A stretch of 64,000 nt of DNA from Amycolatopsis australiensis (GTDB lineage Bacteria > Actinomycetota > Actinomycetes > Mycobacteriales > Pseudonocardiaceae), in assembly GCF_900119165.1 (NCBI RefSeq), contig NZ_FPJG01000006.1, forward strand, positions 8,470,001 to 8,534,000, given 5' to 3'. The notes under the pieces were generated by a model. The model was not told where the DNA came from. It did no database searches and saw only the letters and a program-made list of their open reading frames with translations. A program made the position numbers and the translations under genes. Each line of letters opens with the position of its first letter. The first letter of the stretch is position 1. Of the stretch, positions 1 through 8,433 are shown in pieces.

Positions 1-152
1 AGCGCAACAACCGCGAAACCGGCCCGGCGCTGGTCGGCGTGGAAATCGCCCGCCCGGCCGACCTGCCGGGGCTGCTGGCGCGGATGGCGGCGAGCCCGCT
101 GCAGGTCGAGCGGATCGAGCCGGGCAGCCCCCTGTTCCACTTCCTGCTCTGA
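1..152 (+). CDS. ilvA: Threonine ammonia-lyase, C-terminal end (5' part outside window)
   Basis: Only the last 49 codons are present, read from base 3 to a TGA at 150-152. They contain RNNRETGPALVGVE and end in IEPGSPLFHFLL, which I recognise as the C-terminal ACT-like regulatory end of actinobacterial biosynthetic threonine dehydratase. That enzyme makes 2-oxobutanoate from threonine in the cytosol as the first step of isoleucine synthesis. The PLP-binding catalytic domain lies upstream of the window, so the call rests on the tail alone. Confidence 0.75.
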   Translation, partial: RNNRETGPALVGVEIARPADLPGLLARMAASPLQVERIEPGSPLFHFLL

Positions 153-171
153 GACGTGGTCCACTGGGCGG

Positions 172-735
172 ATGATCGAAGGTGTCCGCAGTGTCGAGGC
201 GTTGCGCGAAAAAGTCCACGAGGGTGCGGAGCCCGAGTACCTGCTCTTCTACGGCCACACCCCGTCGAAGTCCGGGCGGGTGACGGCGAGCTGCCTGAGC
301 CAGTGGTGGCTGGACCCGTTCGAGGCCGACGGCGTCGTGTACCCGACCGCCGAGCACTACGTGATGGCGGGCAAGGCGGAGCTGTTCGGCGACCACGAGA
401 AGGCGTCGCTGATCCGCGCGGCACCGGACCCGAAGACGGCGAAGGTGCTCGGCCGCGAGGTCGCGGGGTTCGACACGGACACCTGGGAGCGGCACCGGTT
501 CGACATCGCCGTCGACGCCAACCTGGCCAAGTTCCGCGCCCACCGCGACCTGCGCCGCTTCCTGCTCGGCACCGGCGACGCGGTGCTCGTCGAGGCGTCC
601 AAGAAGGACCTCGTCTGGGGCAGCGGCCTCGCCCGTGAAGAGAAGAACGCGACCAAGCCGGACTACTGGCGCGGGCTGAATCTGCTCGGTTTCGCGCTGA
701 TGGAGGTCCGCGACCAGCTGCGGGCTCGCCTCTGA
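172..735 (+). CDS. NADAR family protein (YbiA-like)
   Basis: 187 aa starting at ATG 172 behind GGGCGG, 19 bp after ilvA. It has the NADAR/DUF1768 layout: LLFYGHTP near residue 24, CLSQWW, then YPTAEHYVM with the conserved Glu-His, a central AKVLGREV stretch and VWGSGL before the C-terminal YWRGLNLLG. Relatives hydrolyse N-glycosidic bonds, for example early riboflavin intermediates or ADP-ribose attached to bases. This copy is a single domain and not fused to a riboflavin or ADP-ribosylation gene, so its substrate is unknown. It may share a transcript with ilvA. Confidence 0.85.
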   Translation: MIEGVRSVEALREKVHEGAEPEYLLFYGHTPSKSGRVTASCLSQWWLDPFEADGVVYPTAEHYVMAGKAELFGDHEKASLIRAAPDPKTAKVLGREVAGFDTDTWERHRFDIAVDANLAKFRAHRDLRRFLLGTGDAVLVEASKKDLVWGSGLAREEKNATKPDYWRGLNLLGFALMEVRDQLRARL

Positions 736-750
736 GCGGTCACGGCGCCG

Positions 751-777
751 GGCCGTGGTCGATTCGCGACCACGGCC
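751..777. terminator. Hairpin between convergent genes
   Basis: GGCCGTGGTC at 751-760 pairs perfectly with GACCACGGCC at 768-777 around a 7-nt loop. It lies between the NADAR gene (+) and the GntR gene (-). There is no T-run, as is common for actinomycete terminators, and it could act in both directions. Confidence 0.6.
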
Positions 778-784
778 GTCGCGC

Positions 785-1489
785 TCACTCCAGGCCGACG
801 AACATCGTCTGGTGCAGGCCGCGCACGTGCTTTCTGGTCACCCGGGCTGCCGCGTCCGGGTCGCCCGCTGCCAGCGCCTTCACCAGCTTCCCGTGGTCGC
901 GGTTCGACTCTCGCAGCTTCGGCATCGGGTACGGCAGGTAGAACCGGTACAGCTCCGCCAGCACCATCTCGTACTGCGCGACCGCCGCCGGTGGGCCCGG
1001 GGCCGCCACCGCCCGGTGGAACTCCGCGTCCAGTTCGTGGAACTCCGCCCAGCCCGTCGCCGTGTCCATCCGGGCGACCAACGTCCGCAGGCGCGGGAGG
1101 TCAGGGGACCGTTTCGCCACCAACTGGACCAAGCCCGACTCCAGGACCAGGCGGTGGTCGATCAGCTCGCGGACCTCGGCCGCCGACTCGCGGTACGCGC
1201 CGACCTCGCCGACTCGCTCCGACGGCGGGTTCGCGGCCACGTGCGTTCCGCCGCCACGGCCGCGGCGGCGTTCGATCAGGCCGTCGCCGACCAGGGACTC
1301 CAGGGCCCGCCGGACCGTGATCTCCGCGACGCCGAGCGCGCGGGCGATCTCGGCGTTCGACGGCAGGCGCTCCCCCGGCTTCAGCAGGCCCAGCTCCACC
1401 GCGAGCGCGATGCGGGCGCGGACCGTGTCCAGCGCGGACAACCGCCGGATGCCGGTCAGCGCGGGGGCGCTCAGGTCTGCCGTCGCCAT
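785..1489 (-). CDS. GntR family regulator, FadR/FCD type
   Basis: 234 aa. I chose ATG 1489 (MATADLSAPALTG) because the family's winged helix starts just after it; the open frame continues upstream only as an antisense shadow. The N-terminal winged HTH (about residues 25-85) contains LGVAEITVRRALESLVGDGLI. The C-terminal part is an alpha-helical FCD-type ligand domain with HELDAEFHRAV and the metal-site-like His pattern ending in VRGLHQTMF. It is divergent from the amidohydrolase/permease operon with a near-perfect palindrome between them (1517-1548). It is therefore probably the local, ligand-responsive repressor of that pair and of itself. Confidence 0.88.
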   Translation of the reverse strand: MATADLSAPALTGIRRLSALDTVRARIALAVELGLLKPGERLPSNAEIARALGVAEITVRRALESLVGDGLIERRRGRGGGTHVAANPPSERVGEVGAYRESAAEVRELIDHRLVLESGLVQLVAKRSPDLPRLRTLVARMDTATGWAEFHELDAEFHRAVAAPGPPAAVAQYEMVLAELYRFYLPYPMPKLRESNRDHGKLVKALAAGDPDAAARVTRKHVRGLHQTMFVGLE

Positions 1490-1516
1490 GAACCGACCGT
1501 ACCGCACAAACTGCTC

Positions 1517-1548
1517 ATCTTGAGCACTCTTGTTTAAGTGTTCAAGAT
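1517..1548. promoter_or_regulatory. Candidate GntR operator
   Basis: Imperfect palindrome: ATCTTGAGCACT at 1517-1528 and AGTGTTCAAGAT at 1537-1548, with 11 of 12 arm bases complementary and an 8-bp spacer. It is 28 bp upstream of the regulator's ATG and ends 16 bp before the amidohydrolase ATG, so it can cover both promoters. It is unusually A+T-rich for this window. Confidence 0.65.
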
Positions 1549-1564
1549 GGACTATTTTTCGTCC

Positions 1565-2440
1565 ATGCCGCGACCACTGCCGATCGCCCTGGTGCAAGCG
1601 CCACCCAGGCCCGTCGGGGACGCCGGGTTCGCCGACGAGGTCGAGGCGGTCCTTCGCCGTTTTCCGGACACGCGCCTGGCCGCCTTCCCCGAGCTGCACC
1701 TCTGCGGCGTCGACGGCGAAGGCGACGAACGCACCGGACAACTGCGGGCCGCCGCGGAGCCGTTGGCCGGAAAACGGACCAGGGCCCTCGCCGAGCTGGC
1801 CGGTGACCTCGGGATCTGGCTCGCGCCGGGGACCGTTTGCGAAGCAGGCGACCACGGCGAGCTGTTCAACACCGCCCTCGTCTTTTCCCCGCGAGGGCAG
1901 CTCGCCGGCTGGTACCGGAAGGTCTTCCCGTGGCGGCCGCACGAGCCCTACGACCCCGGTGACCGGTTCGTCGTCGCCGATCTGGCCGACGCCGGCCGCG
2001 TCGGGTTCTCCATCTGCTACGACGCCTGGTTCCCCGAAGTGACCCGGCACCTCGCGTGGATGGGCGCCGAGCTCGTGCTCAACCCCGTCCAGACCACGAC
2101 CCCCGACCGCGCGCAGGAGCTCGTCCTCGCGCGGGCGAACGCCATCGTCAACCAGGTCTTCGTCGCCAGCGTGAACACGGCAGGCCCGTTCGGCATGGGC
2201 GACAGCCTGCTCGTCGGCCCCGAAGGTGACGTCCTGGCCGCGTTGCCGGGAAACGACCACGGCGTCCTCGCCCACACCATCGACCTCGACGAGGTGGCCC
2301 GCGTCCGCCGCGACGGCACCGCCGGCACCAACCGCGTCTGGGCGCAGTTCACGCCTGCCGACGCACCCCTGGACCTGCCGCTCTACCAGGGCCGGATCAA
2401 CCCGGACCGCTGGCGTCCACGAGAAGGAGACGACCGATGA
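1565..2440 (+). CDS. Carbon-nitrogen hydrolase (nitrilase superfamily amidase)
   Basis: 291 aa from ATG 1565 (MPRPLPIALVQAP). In-frame starts at 1538 and 1547 lie inside the palindromic operator, so I prefer 1565, although no clear ribosome site precedes it and the mRNA may be nearly leaderless. The nitrilase triad is visible: Glu43 in FPELHL, Lys119 in YRKVFPW, Cys151 in ICYDAWFPE. Such enzymes cleave amides or omega-amides in the cytosol. The stop overlaps the permease start (ATGA), and a GntR regulator is divergent. This suggests uptake and hydrolysis of an amide-containing nitrogen source; the substrate cannot be read from the sequence. Confidence 0.88.
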   Translation: MPRPLPIALVQAPPRPVGDAGFADEVEAVLRRFPDTRLAAFPELHLCGVDGEGDERTGQLRAAAEPLAGKRTRALAELAGDLGIWLAPGTVCEAGDHGELFNTALVFSPRGQLAGWYRKVFPWRPHEPYDPGDRFVVADLADAGRVGFSICYDAWFPEVTRHLAWMGAELVLNPVQTTTPDRAQELVLARANAIVNQVFVASVNTAGPFGMGDSLLVGPEGDVLAALPGNDHGVLAHTIDLDEVARVRRDGTAGTNRVWAQFTPADAPLDLPLYQGRINPDRWRPREGDDR

Positions 2441-3759
2441 CCACCACGGCCGCGGCCCCCGCCCTGCAGCGCCGGCTCGGCCTGCCCGGCGTCGTCCTGT
2501 TCGGGCTCGCCTACATGGCGCCGCTGATCGTGCTCGGCACCTTCGGCATCGTCGCGACGACGACCGGGGGCATCGTGCCCTCCGCCTACCTGCTGGCCCT
2601 GGTCGCGATGCTGTTCACCGCCGCCAGCTACGGTAAGATGGCCGCCACCCACCCGGTCGCCGGGTCGGCCTACACCTATGTCCGGAAATCGGTCGACGCC
2701 CGCGCCGGGTTCCTCGTCGGGTGGGCCGTGCTGCTCGACTACTTCTTCCTGCCGATGGTCATCTGGCTGATCGGCGGCGCGTACCTCTCGGCCGAGTTCC
2801 CCGCGGTCCCCAAATGGATCTGGTTGATCACTTTCATCGCGCTGACGACCATCCTCAACGTGCTGGGCATCAAGATCGCCGAGAAGGCCAACTTCATCCT
2901 CATGGCGTTCCAGCTGCTGGTGATCGGCTTCTTCGTCGTCCTTTCGATCAAGCAGGTGCTGCACGTCGGCGGCTCGCTGGCGAGCACCCAGCCGTTCTTC
3001 CACGCCGGCAGCACGCTGGGCACGATCTCCGGTGGCGCCGCGCTCGCGACCTACTCCTTCCTCGGCTTCGACGCCGTGACGACGTTGACCGAGGAGACGA
3101 CCGAGCCGCGCCGGACGATCCCGCGGGCCATCCTGCTCACCGCGCTGATCGGCGGCGGCATCTTCGTCGTGCTCGCCTACTTCACCCAGCTCGCGCACCC
3201 GGGCAGCGCGTTCGGCGACGAGTCGTCCGCCGCGTTCGAAATCGCGACGACGATCGGGGGCAACCTCTTCGCTTCCTTCTTCCTCGCCGGCCTGGTCGTG
3301 GCCCAGTTCGCGTCCGGGATCGCCGCGCAGGCGAGCGCGTCGCGGCTGATGTACGCCATGGGCCGCGACGGCGTGCTGCCGCGGATCTTCGGCAAGCTGC
3401 AGCCGCGGTTCGCGACCCCCGTGTTCGGGATCGTCCTGACCGGGCTCGTCGGGCTGGTCGCGCTGGCGCTGGACGTCAGCACGTCGACGTCGTTCATCAA
3501 CTTCGGCGCATTCACCGCGTTCACGTTCGTCAACGTCAGCGTGCTGGCCACGTGGCTGCGCGACCGGGCCGGGAAACGGGTGCTGACCTGGGTGGTGTTT
3601 CCGCTGGTCGGGGCCGTGGTCGATGTGTGGCTACTGGTCAACCTCGACGGCATCGCGCTGGTGTTCGGCCTGGTCTGGCTGGCGATCGGCGTCGTCGTGC
3701 TGGCGGCCATCACCCGTGGCTTCCGGCGGCCGCCACCGGAAATGACCTTCGAGGAGTAG
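2437..3759 (+). CDS. APC family amino acid/amine permease
   Basis: 440 aa with about 12 hydrophobic segments. The N-terminus has GVVLFGLAYMAPLIVL and the characteristic PVAGSAYTYVRKSV loop near residue 70, typical of the amino acid-polyamine-organocation superfamily. ATG 2437 overlaps the amidohydrolase stop by 4 bp, so the two are translationally coupled. It is probably the importer for the compound that the amidohydrolase cleaves. The gene stops directly against the convergent small membrane protein gene, with no spacer. Confidence 0.9.
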   Translation: MTTTAAAPALQRRLGLPGVVLFGLAYMAPLIVLGTFGIVATTTGGIVPSAYLLALVAMLFTAASYGKMAATHPVAGSAYTYVRKSVDARAGFLVGWAVLLDYFFLPMVIWLIGGAYLSAEFPAVPKWIWLITFIALTTILNVLGIKIAEKANFILMAFQLLVIGFFVVLSIKQVLHVGGSLASTQPFFHAGSTLGTISGGAALATYSFLGFDAVTTLTEETTEPRRTIPRAILLTALIGGGIFVVLAYFTQLAHPGSAFGDESSAAFEIATTIGGNLFASFFLAGLVVAQFASGIAAQASASRLMYAMGRDGVLPRIFGKLQPRFATPVFGIVLTGLVGLVALALDVSTSTSFINFGAFTAFTFVNVSVLATWLRDRAGKRVLTWVVFPLVGAVVDVWLLVNLDGIALVFGLVWLAIGVVVLAAITRGFRRPPPEMTFEE

Positions 3760-4137
3760 TCAGCCGCCCGGGCACTCGTTGCCGCCGCCGCTGTGCTCGA
3801 CGCAGTGGCGCGGGCCCGGCGGCGGTGGCGGGGCGTGCCGGAGGTCGTCGGCCAGGCTCAAGGCCGCGACCGCGGCCGCCAGCGCCAGGCAGCTGCCGAA
3901 GAACCACGTCCAGCCGCGGCGTCGCGTTGTCGCGGAAACGACCACGCCGGCGGCCGGGAGGCCCGCGCCGAGCACCGCCGCCCAGGTCAGGTAGCCGCCC
4001 GCGTGGTCGCCGACCTCGCCGAACACCGGAATGCTCGCCAGGAAACCCAGCAGCACCAGGAACGGGACGACGAGCAGCAGGCCCCCGGCACACAGCGCCA
4101 GCACGAGCGAGGACCAGCCGGTCCGGAATTCCCCCAC
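3760..4137 (-). CDS. Small membrane protein, unrecognised
   Basis: 125 aa with three hydrophobic segments (about residues 10-32, 47-67 and 75-95) and a Pro-rich, Cys-containing C-terminal tail (HAPPPPPGPRHC, ending NECPGG). Start is ATG 4137. I do not recognise the family. Its coding bias fits its neighbours and it abuts the permease gene tail-to-tail. It may share a promoter region with nothing else, since the downstream minus-strand gene lies beyond a 43-bp gap on its upstream side. Confidence 0.6.
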   Translation of the reverse strand: MGEFRTGWSSLVLALCAGGLLLVVPFLVLLGFLASIPVFGEVGDHAGGYLTWAAVLGAGLPAAGVVVSATTRRRGWTWFFGSCLALAAAVAALSLADDLRHAPPPPPGPRHCVEHSGGGNECPGG

Positions 4138-4180
4138 CGGACCAGCATGCCCGGCCGGCCGAGCGAAAGCCTGAGTACTT

Positions 4181-4936
4181 CTACGCCTCGCCGAGCGTCT
4201 TCTGCAGCGCCTTGTTCGCCTTCCGCGCCATGTCGGCCACGGCCTCGCGGCGCGCGGCGTCGGCGGCGTAGTCGTCCTCGCGGTTACGGACCACGCGCGC
4301 CGGTGCGCCGACCGCGATCGAGTAGTCCGGGATGTCGCCGCGGACCACCGCGTGCGCGCCGAGGACGCAGCCGCGGCCCACGCGGGTGCCCTTCAGGACG
4401 CTGACCTTCGTGCCCAGCCACGTGTCCGGGCCGATCCGGACCGGTGACTTGACGATGCCCTGGTCTTTGATCGGCACGTGGATGTCCGAAATGACGTGAT
4501 CGAAGTCACAGATGTAGACCCAGTCGGCGACCAGCGTCGCCGCGCCGAGCTCGATGTCCAGGTAGCAGTTGATGACGTTCTGGCGGCCGAACACGGACTT
4601 GTCGCCGATCCGCAGCGAACCCTCGTGGCAGCGGATCGCGTTGCCGTCGCCGATGTGGACCCAGCGGCCGATCTCCAGCCGCCCGTAGCCGGGACGGCAG
4701 TGGATCTCGACATCCTTGCCGAGGAACAGCATGCCGCGCAGGATGATGTGCGGGTTGGCGAGCCGGAACTTGAGCAGCCGGTAGTAGCGGACCAGGTACC
4801 AGGGCGTGTACGCGCGGTTGCGCAGCACCCAGCGCAGCGAGTCGGCGGTCAGGAACTTCGCCTGCCGCGGGTCGCGCCGGGCGCGGCGCCAGGCCCGCAC
4901 CCGCGACAGCGCGGGCGCACCCCACATCGACGTCAT
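4181..4936 (-). CDS. Left-handed beta-helix acyltransferase (hexapeptide repeat)
   Basis: 251 aa from ATG 4936 (MTSMWGAPAL); ATG 4927 is an alternative. After a basic N-terminal segment of about 70 residues come imperfect hexapeptide turns from IEIGRWVHIG-like repeats through VFGRQNVINCY to TWLGTKVSVLKGTRVGRGCVLGAHAVVRGDIPDYSIAVGAPAR (split here by reading order). That is the LbH fold of CysE/WbbJ-type O-acetyltransferases, with the usual AxVVRGDIP and VGAPAR ends. It probably acetylates a sugar of a cell-surface polymer. It is divergent from the nucleoside hydrolase gene with a 52-bp gap. Confidence 0.82.
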   Translation of the reverse strand: MTSMWGAPALSRVRAWRRARRDPRQAKFLTADSLRWVLRNRAYTPWYLVRYYRLLKFRLANPHIILRGMLFLGKDVEIHCRPGYGRLEIGRWVHIGDGNAIRCHEGSLRIGDKSVFGRQNVINCYLDIELGAATLVADWVYICDFDHVISDIHVPIKDQGIVKSPVRIGPDTWLGTKVSVLKGTRVGRGCVLGAHAVVRGDIPDYSIAVGAPARVVRNREDDYAADAARREAVADMARKANKALQKTLGEA

Positions 4937-4988
4937 GCCCGTGACCGTAACCTGTGTGCGGGACGGGTTCACAGGCAAGGGGAGCTGG

Positions 4989-5951
4989 ATGGGCACGAAG
5001 CTGATCATCGACACCGACCCGGGCGTCGACGACGCGCTGGCGATCGCGCTGGCGGCGCTGTCCCCGGACGTCGAGCTCCTGGGCGTGACGTCGGTGTTCG
5101 GCAACGTGCCCCTGGACCGCACCACGTCGAACGCGCGGCGGCTGCTGGAGCTGTTCGGCCGCGCCGACGTGCCCGTGGCCGCCGGGGCGGCGCGGCCGCT
5201 GGTGTACTCGAAGCCACGTGACGCCAAGGCGGTCCACGGCGGCGACGGCCTGTCGGGCCACTCCTACACGCTGCCGGAGGCGAGCCGGCCCCTCGACGAA
5301 CGTGACGCCGTCCGGCTGATGCTCGACCTGCTGGAGGCGTCCGACGAGCCGGTGACCATCGCCCCGATCGGGCCGCTGACCAACATCGCCGCGCTGCTGG
5401 CCGCGCACCCGGGCGCGGCGGCGAAGATCGCGCGGCTGGTGATCATGGGCGGCGGGGTGACGTTCGGCAACAGCACCACCGCCGCCGAGTTCAACATCTG
5501 GAGCGACCCCGAAGCGGCGCGCCGGGTGCTGGTCGAGGAGGACGTGCCGGTCGTGCTCGTGCCGCTGGACCTCACGCACCGCTGCGCCGTCGACGGCGAG
5601 TGGCTGGCGAAGCTCGCTGCGTCGGGGCCGGTCGGCGCCACCCTCGAAGGCCTCACCGCCACCTACCGGCAGCACTACACGCGCGTGTTCGGCGAAGACC
5701 GGATGGTCATGCACGACGCCGTCGCGGTCGCGGAGGCGATCTCGCCGGGGATCCTGCGCACCGAGACCTACCGCGTCGACGTCGACTGCGGGCTGGGCCC
5801 GGCACGCGGGCAGACCCTCGTCGACCGGCGACGGCTCGGCGAGGACGATCCGCAGTTCACGCCCGGCCGGCCGATCGAGGTCGCCATGGACACCGACCTC
5901 GACGGCCTGCGCGGCTTCGTCCTCGACCGGCTGACCGGGGCCGCGCGGTGA
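4989..5951 (+). CDS. Inosine-uridine preferring nucleoside hydrolase
   Basis: 320 aa from ATG 4989 behind GGGGAGCTGG. The Ca2+-binding signature DTDPGVDDALA is at residues 8-18. Further family marks are GPLTNIA, the AEFNIWSDPEAA segment and MHDAVAVA near the C-terminus. The enzyme hydrolyses the N-glycosidic bond of ribonucleosides for base salvage in the cytosol. The next gene overlaps it by 4 bp (GTGA), although an NlpC/P60 protein has no obvious link to salvage. Confidence 0.93.
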   Translation: MGTKLIIDTDPGVDDALAIALAALSPDVELLGVTSVFGNVPLDRTTSNARRLLELFGRADVPVAAGAARPLVYSKPRDAKAVHGGDGLSGHSYTLPEASRPLDERDAVRLMLDLLEASDEPVTIAPIGPLTNIAALLAAHPGAAAKIARLVIMGGGVTFGNSTTAAEFNIWSDPEAARRVLVEEDVPVVLVPLDLTHRCAVDGEWLAKLAASGPVGATLEGLTATYRQHYTRVFGEDRMVMHDAVAVAEAISPGILRTETYRVDVDCGLGPARGQTLVDRRRLGEDDPQFTPGRPIEVAMDTDLDGLRGFVLDRLTGAAR

Positions 5952-7081
5952 GCGAGGAGCCCGCGGCCGTGCCGGACGAGACCCCCCAGCCGCGCCGTCG
6001 CAAGGCCGCCGTCGTGGTCGCCGCGGTGGTCGTGGTCGTCGCCGCGCTGGTGGCCGGCGTGCAGTTCGCGCCGAAGCAGGAGACGACGACCAACGCGGCC
6101 GCGACGGTCACGGCGCCGCCGACCGTTGCCCGGAAAACGACCACGCCGCCCACCCAGCCGAACGTGCCGCAGGCCGGCGAGTTCGACGCCTGGGCGTCCA
6201 AGACCAGCCAGTGGCTCGACATCCCGCTGCGCGCGATGGTCGGCTACGCGAAGGCGACGACGAAGCTGAGCAAGGACGTCCCCGGCTGCCACCTGTCCTG
6301 GGTGACGCTGGCCGCGGTCGGAAAAGTGACCACGGACCACGGCCGGGCGAAAGGCGGCCAGTTCGGCCCCACCGGCGTGCTGGACAAGCCGCTCGGCACG
6401 GTCGAGGTGCGCGACTTCTACGACAAGGTCGTCTCGACGGCGAACGCCGCCGGGCCGATGCAGCTGTCGCCGTCGATCTGGGCGAAGTTCCAGGCCAGCT
6501 ACGCCGGCGGGAAGCCCGATGTCCAGAACATCGACGACGCCGCACTGACGACCGGCCGCGCGCTGTGCGACGGCGGCCGTGATCTGTCGCAGGGCCAGCC
6601 GTGGTGGGACGCCGTGAGCACGCTGGAGCCGGCGCCGCTGCTGCTGCACCGGACGCTGGCCACGGTCAACGTCTACGGCACGGTCGGCCAGGGCTCGGCG
6701 GCGCCGAACCCCGCGGTCCTGAGCGCGGTGAACTTCGCCATCGACAAGATCGGCCTCCCGTACATCTGGGGCGGCAACGGCACCGGCGGCAACGACCCGG
6801 GCTTCGACTGCTCCGGCCTGACCACGGCGGCGTACGCGAGCGCCGGGATCAAGCTGATGCGCACCGCCGACACGCAGTTCCGCAGCGTCCCGCACGTGAC
6901 CGATCCGCAGCTGGGCGACCTGATCTTCTACGGCGAGCCGTCGACGAAGATCCACCACGTCGGCCTCTACATCGGCAACCAGCAGATGATCGACGCACCG
7001 CAGACCGGCCAGGCCGTGCAGGTCCACCCGTACCGCAAGGACGGCGACGACTACGCCGGCGCCGGCCGTCCGACGGCCTGA
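5948..7081 (+). CDS. NlpC/P60 family cell-wall hydrolase
   Basis: 377 aa from GTG 5948, overlapping the previous stop. One membrane anchor (about residues 19-40) follows a short basic N-terminus, then a Thr/Pro linker, a central helical region of about 200 residues and a C-terminal NlpC/P60 domain. The catalytic Cys is in FDCSGLTTA and the His in HHVGLYIG, preceded by LPYIWGGNG. Such enzymes cut D-Glu-diaminopimelate type bonds in peptidoglycan peptides outside the cell. The central region resembles the lytic-transglycosylase-like part of RipA-type proteins only weakly. Confidence 0.88.
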   Translation: MSEEPAAVPDETPQPRRRKAAVVVAAVVVVVAALVAGVQFAPKQETTTNAAATVTAPPTVARKTTTPPTQPNVPQAGEFDAWASKTSQWLDIPLRAMVGYAKATTKLSKDVPGCHLSWVTLAAVGKVTTDHGRAKGGQFGPTGVLDKPLGTVEVRDFYDKVVSTANAAGPMQLSPSIWAKFQASYAGGKPDVQNIDDAALTTGRALCDGGRDLSQGQPWWDAVSTLEPAPLLLHRTLATVNVYGTVGQGSAAPNPAVLSAVNFAIDKIGLPYIWGGNGTGGNDPGFDCSGLTTAAYASAGIKLMRTADTQFRSVPHVTDPQLGDLIFYGEPSTKIHHVGLYIGNQQMIDAPQTGQAVQVHPYRKDGDDYAGAGRPTA

Positions 7082-7090
7082 CCCCGCGGA

Positions 7091-7924
7091 TCAGCTCGCC
7101 AGCTTGCGGAGCAGGCCCTCGAGGTCGCGTTCGCCGTCGCGGGTCTGGGCGCCGTGGGCCAGCCCGTCGCGGATCAGCCGTTCGGCCGCGGGCCGGACGA
7201 ACTGGCCCGCCCAGGCGTCGTGCTCCCGCCGGTACCCCTCGGCCAGCTCTTCGGGGACGAGGGCGTGTTTGGCCGCGGCGACCACACCTTCGGGTAGCGC
7301 GGCGATGTTGCGGGCCAGGCGGTCGACGACGTCGTCGAGCTCGCCCGCCGGGACCGCGCGGTTGACCCAGCCGTAGCGCTCGGCCGTCTGCGCGTCGTAC
7401 AGGTCCGCGCCGAGCACCGCCTCCAAAGCGCGGTGGCGGCCGATCCGCCCGGCGAGGTACTGGGTGCCTCCGCCGCCGGGAACGATGCCCATCAGGGCTT
7501 CGATCTGGCCGATCCCGGCGCGGCCGATCGCGGCGAACGCCATGTCCGCGGCGGCGACGAACTCCGCCCCGCCGCCGCGGGCCAGGCCGGCGAGCTTGAC
7601 GATCGTGACCTGGGGCTGGTGCCGCAGCAGTTCCCCGAGCGCTTGGAAGACGTTGACGCCCGGGGGTGCTTCCGCCGCCAGTTCGGCGAAGGCGTCCGGC
7701 GTGTCGACGAGGGACATGTCGACGTGGGCGATGAAGAAGTCGGGGTCGGCGCTGTCGAACACGATCACGCGGACCGACTCGTCGGCGCGCAGGCTGGTCA
7801 GCAGCCGCCGGAGATCGGTCATGAGCGCGACGTCCAGGACGTTGACGGGTGGATTGTCGAGCGTGACGCGGACGATGCCGGGCTCGCGACTCAGCCGCAG
7901 GGTCGCGTAGGCGTCGTGGGACAT
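7091..7924 (-). CDS. Enoyl-CoA hydratase/isomerase family protein
   Basis: 277 aa from ATG 7924 (MSHDAYATLR). Crotonase fold: NPPVNVLDVAL at the N-terminus, the oxyanion-hole regions around FFIAHVDMS and ARGGGAEFVAAAD, then IEALMGIVPGGGGTQYLAGR. The usual AGGADI/AGADI loop is replaced by IAHVD, so it may be a diverged hydratase or isomerase. It is divergent from an HxlR regulator 56 bp away, which is probably its controller. Confidence 0.85.
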   Translation of the reverse strand: MSHDAYATLRLSREPGIVRVTLDNPPVNVLDVALMTDLRRLLTSLRADESVRVIVFDSADPDFFIAHVDMSLVDTPDAFAELAAEAPPGVNVFQALGELLRHQPQVTIVKLAGLARGGGAEFVAAADMAFAAIGRAGIGQIEALMGIVPGGGGTQYLAGRIGRHRALEAVLGADLYDAQTAERYGWVNRAVPAGELDDVVDRLARNIAALPEGVVAAAKHALVPEELAEGYRREHDAWAGQFVRPAAERLIRDGLAHGAQTRDGERDLEGLLRKLAS

Positions 7925-7940
7925 ACCGATCTCCGATCCG

Positions 7941-7972
7941 TATCTGGCAGGCATGCAGGTATCTGCCGTATA
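7941..7972. promoter_or_regulatory. Candidate HxlR operator
   Basis: Interrupted palindrome TATCTGGCAG (7941-7950) and CTGCCGTATA (7963-7972), 8 of 10 arm bases complementary, in the 56-bp divergent gap between the enoyl-CoA hydratase and the HxlR gene. It ends 8 bp before the regulator's start codon. Confidence 0.4.
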
Positions 7973-7980
7973 CCTAGGCT

Positions 7981-8433
7981 GTGGCGAAGATCGACGAGCG
8001 TCAAGAAGGCACTTCCGGCAGCCCAAGGATCGCGGAGGATACCGGTCCGGTGTACCGGGCCGACTGTCCCAGCCGCCCGATCCTCGACCAGATCGCGGAC
8101 AAGTGGTCGATGATGGCGATGGCCGTCCTCGAACGGCCCCGGCGGTTCAACGACATCCGGCGCCGCCTCGAAGGCGTGACGCAGCGGGTCCTGACCCAGA
8201 CCCTGCGCCGTCTGGAACGCAACGGGATGATCGAGCGGCGGGTGCTGCCGACGTCGCCGGTCGGGGTCGAGTACTCCCTCACCCCGCTCGGCGAATCCCT
8301 GCGGGAGCCGTTCGGCAGGCTGTACGACTGGACGGTCGCCCACGCCGCCGAGATCCAGGAGTGCCGGCAGGTCTACGACCGGCGGACGGGCTCCGCGGAA
8401 ACCGGTTCGCCGGGCGATGTCGAAAACGCGTGA
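7981..8433 (+). CDS. HxlR family regulator
   Basis: 150 aa from GTG 7981. HxlR layout: a conserved lone Cys in RADCPSRPILDQI, then DKWSMMAMAVL, RRFNDIRRRLEGVTQRVLTQ (recognition region) and a wing ending in EYSLTPLGESL. Several HxlR proteins sense electrophiles or redox state through this Cys. It is divergent from the enoyl-CoA hydratase. Its last codons carry what looks like the promoter of the following ECF42 operon (8418-8444). Confidence 0.88.
   Translation: MAKIDERQEGTSGSPRIAEDTGPVYRADCPSRPILDQIADKWSMMAMAVLERPRRFNDIRRRLEGVTQRVLTQTLRRLERNGMIERRVLPTSPVGVEYSLTPLGESLREPFGRLYDWTVAHAAEIQECRQVYDRRTGSAETGSPGDVENA

Noticed and set aside
1490..2275. Upstream extension of the GntR gene
   Set aside because: The extension is antisense to the amidohydrolase and crosses the operator. 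The HTH starts naturally after ATG 1489.
4937..5227. Upstream extension of the hexapeptide acyltransferase
   Set aside because: It is antisense to the nucleoside hydrolase start, which has the invariant DTDPGVDDALA motif; ATG 4936 gives a normal length.
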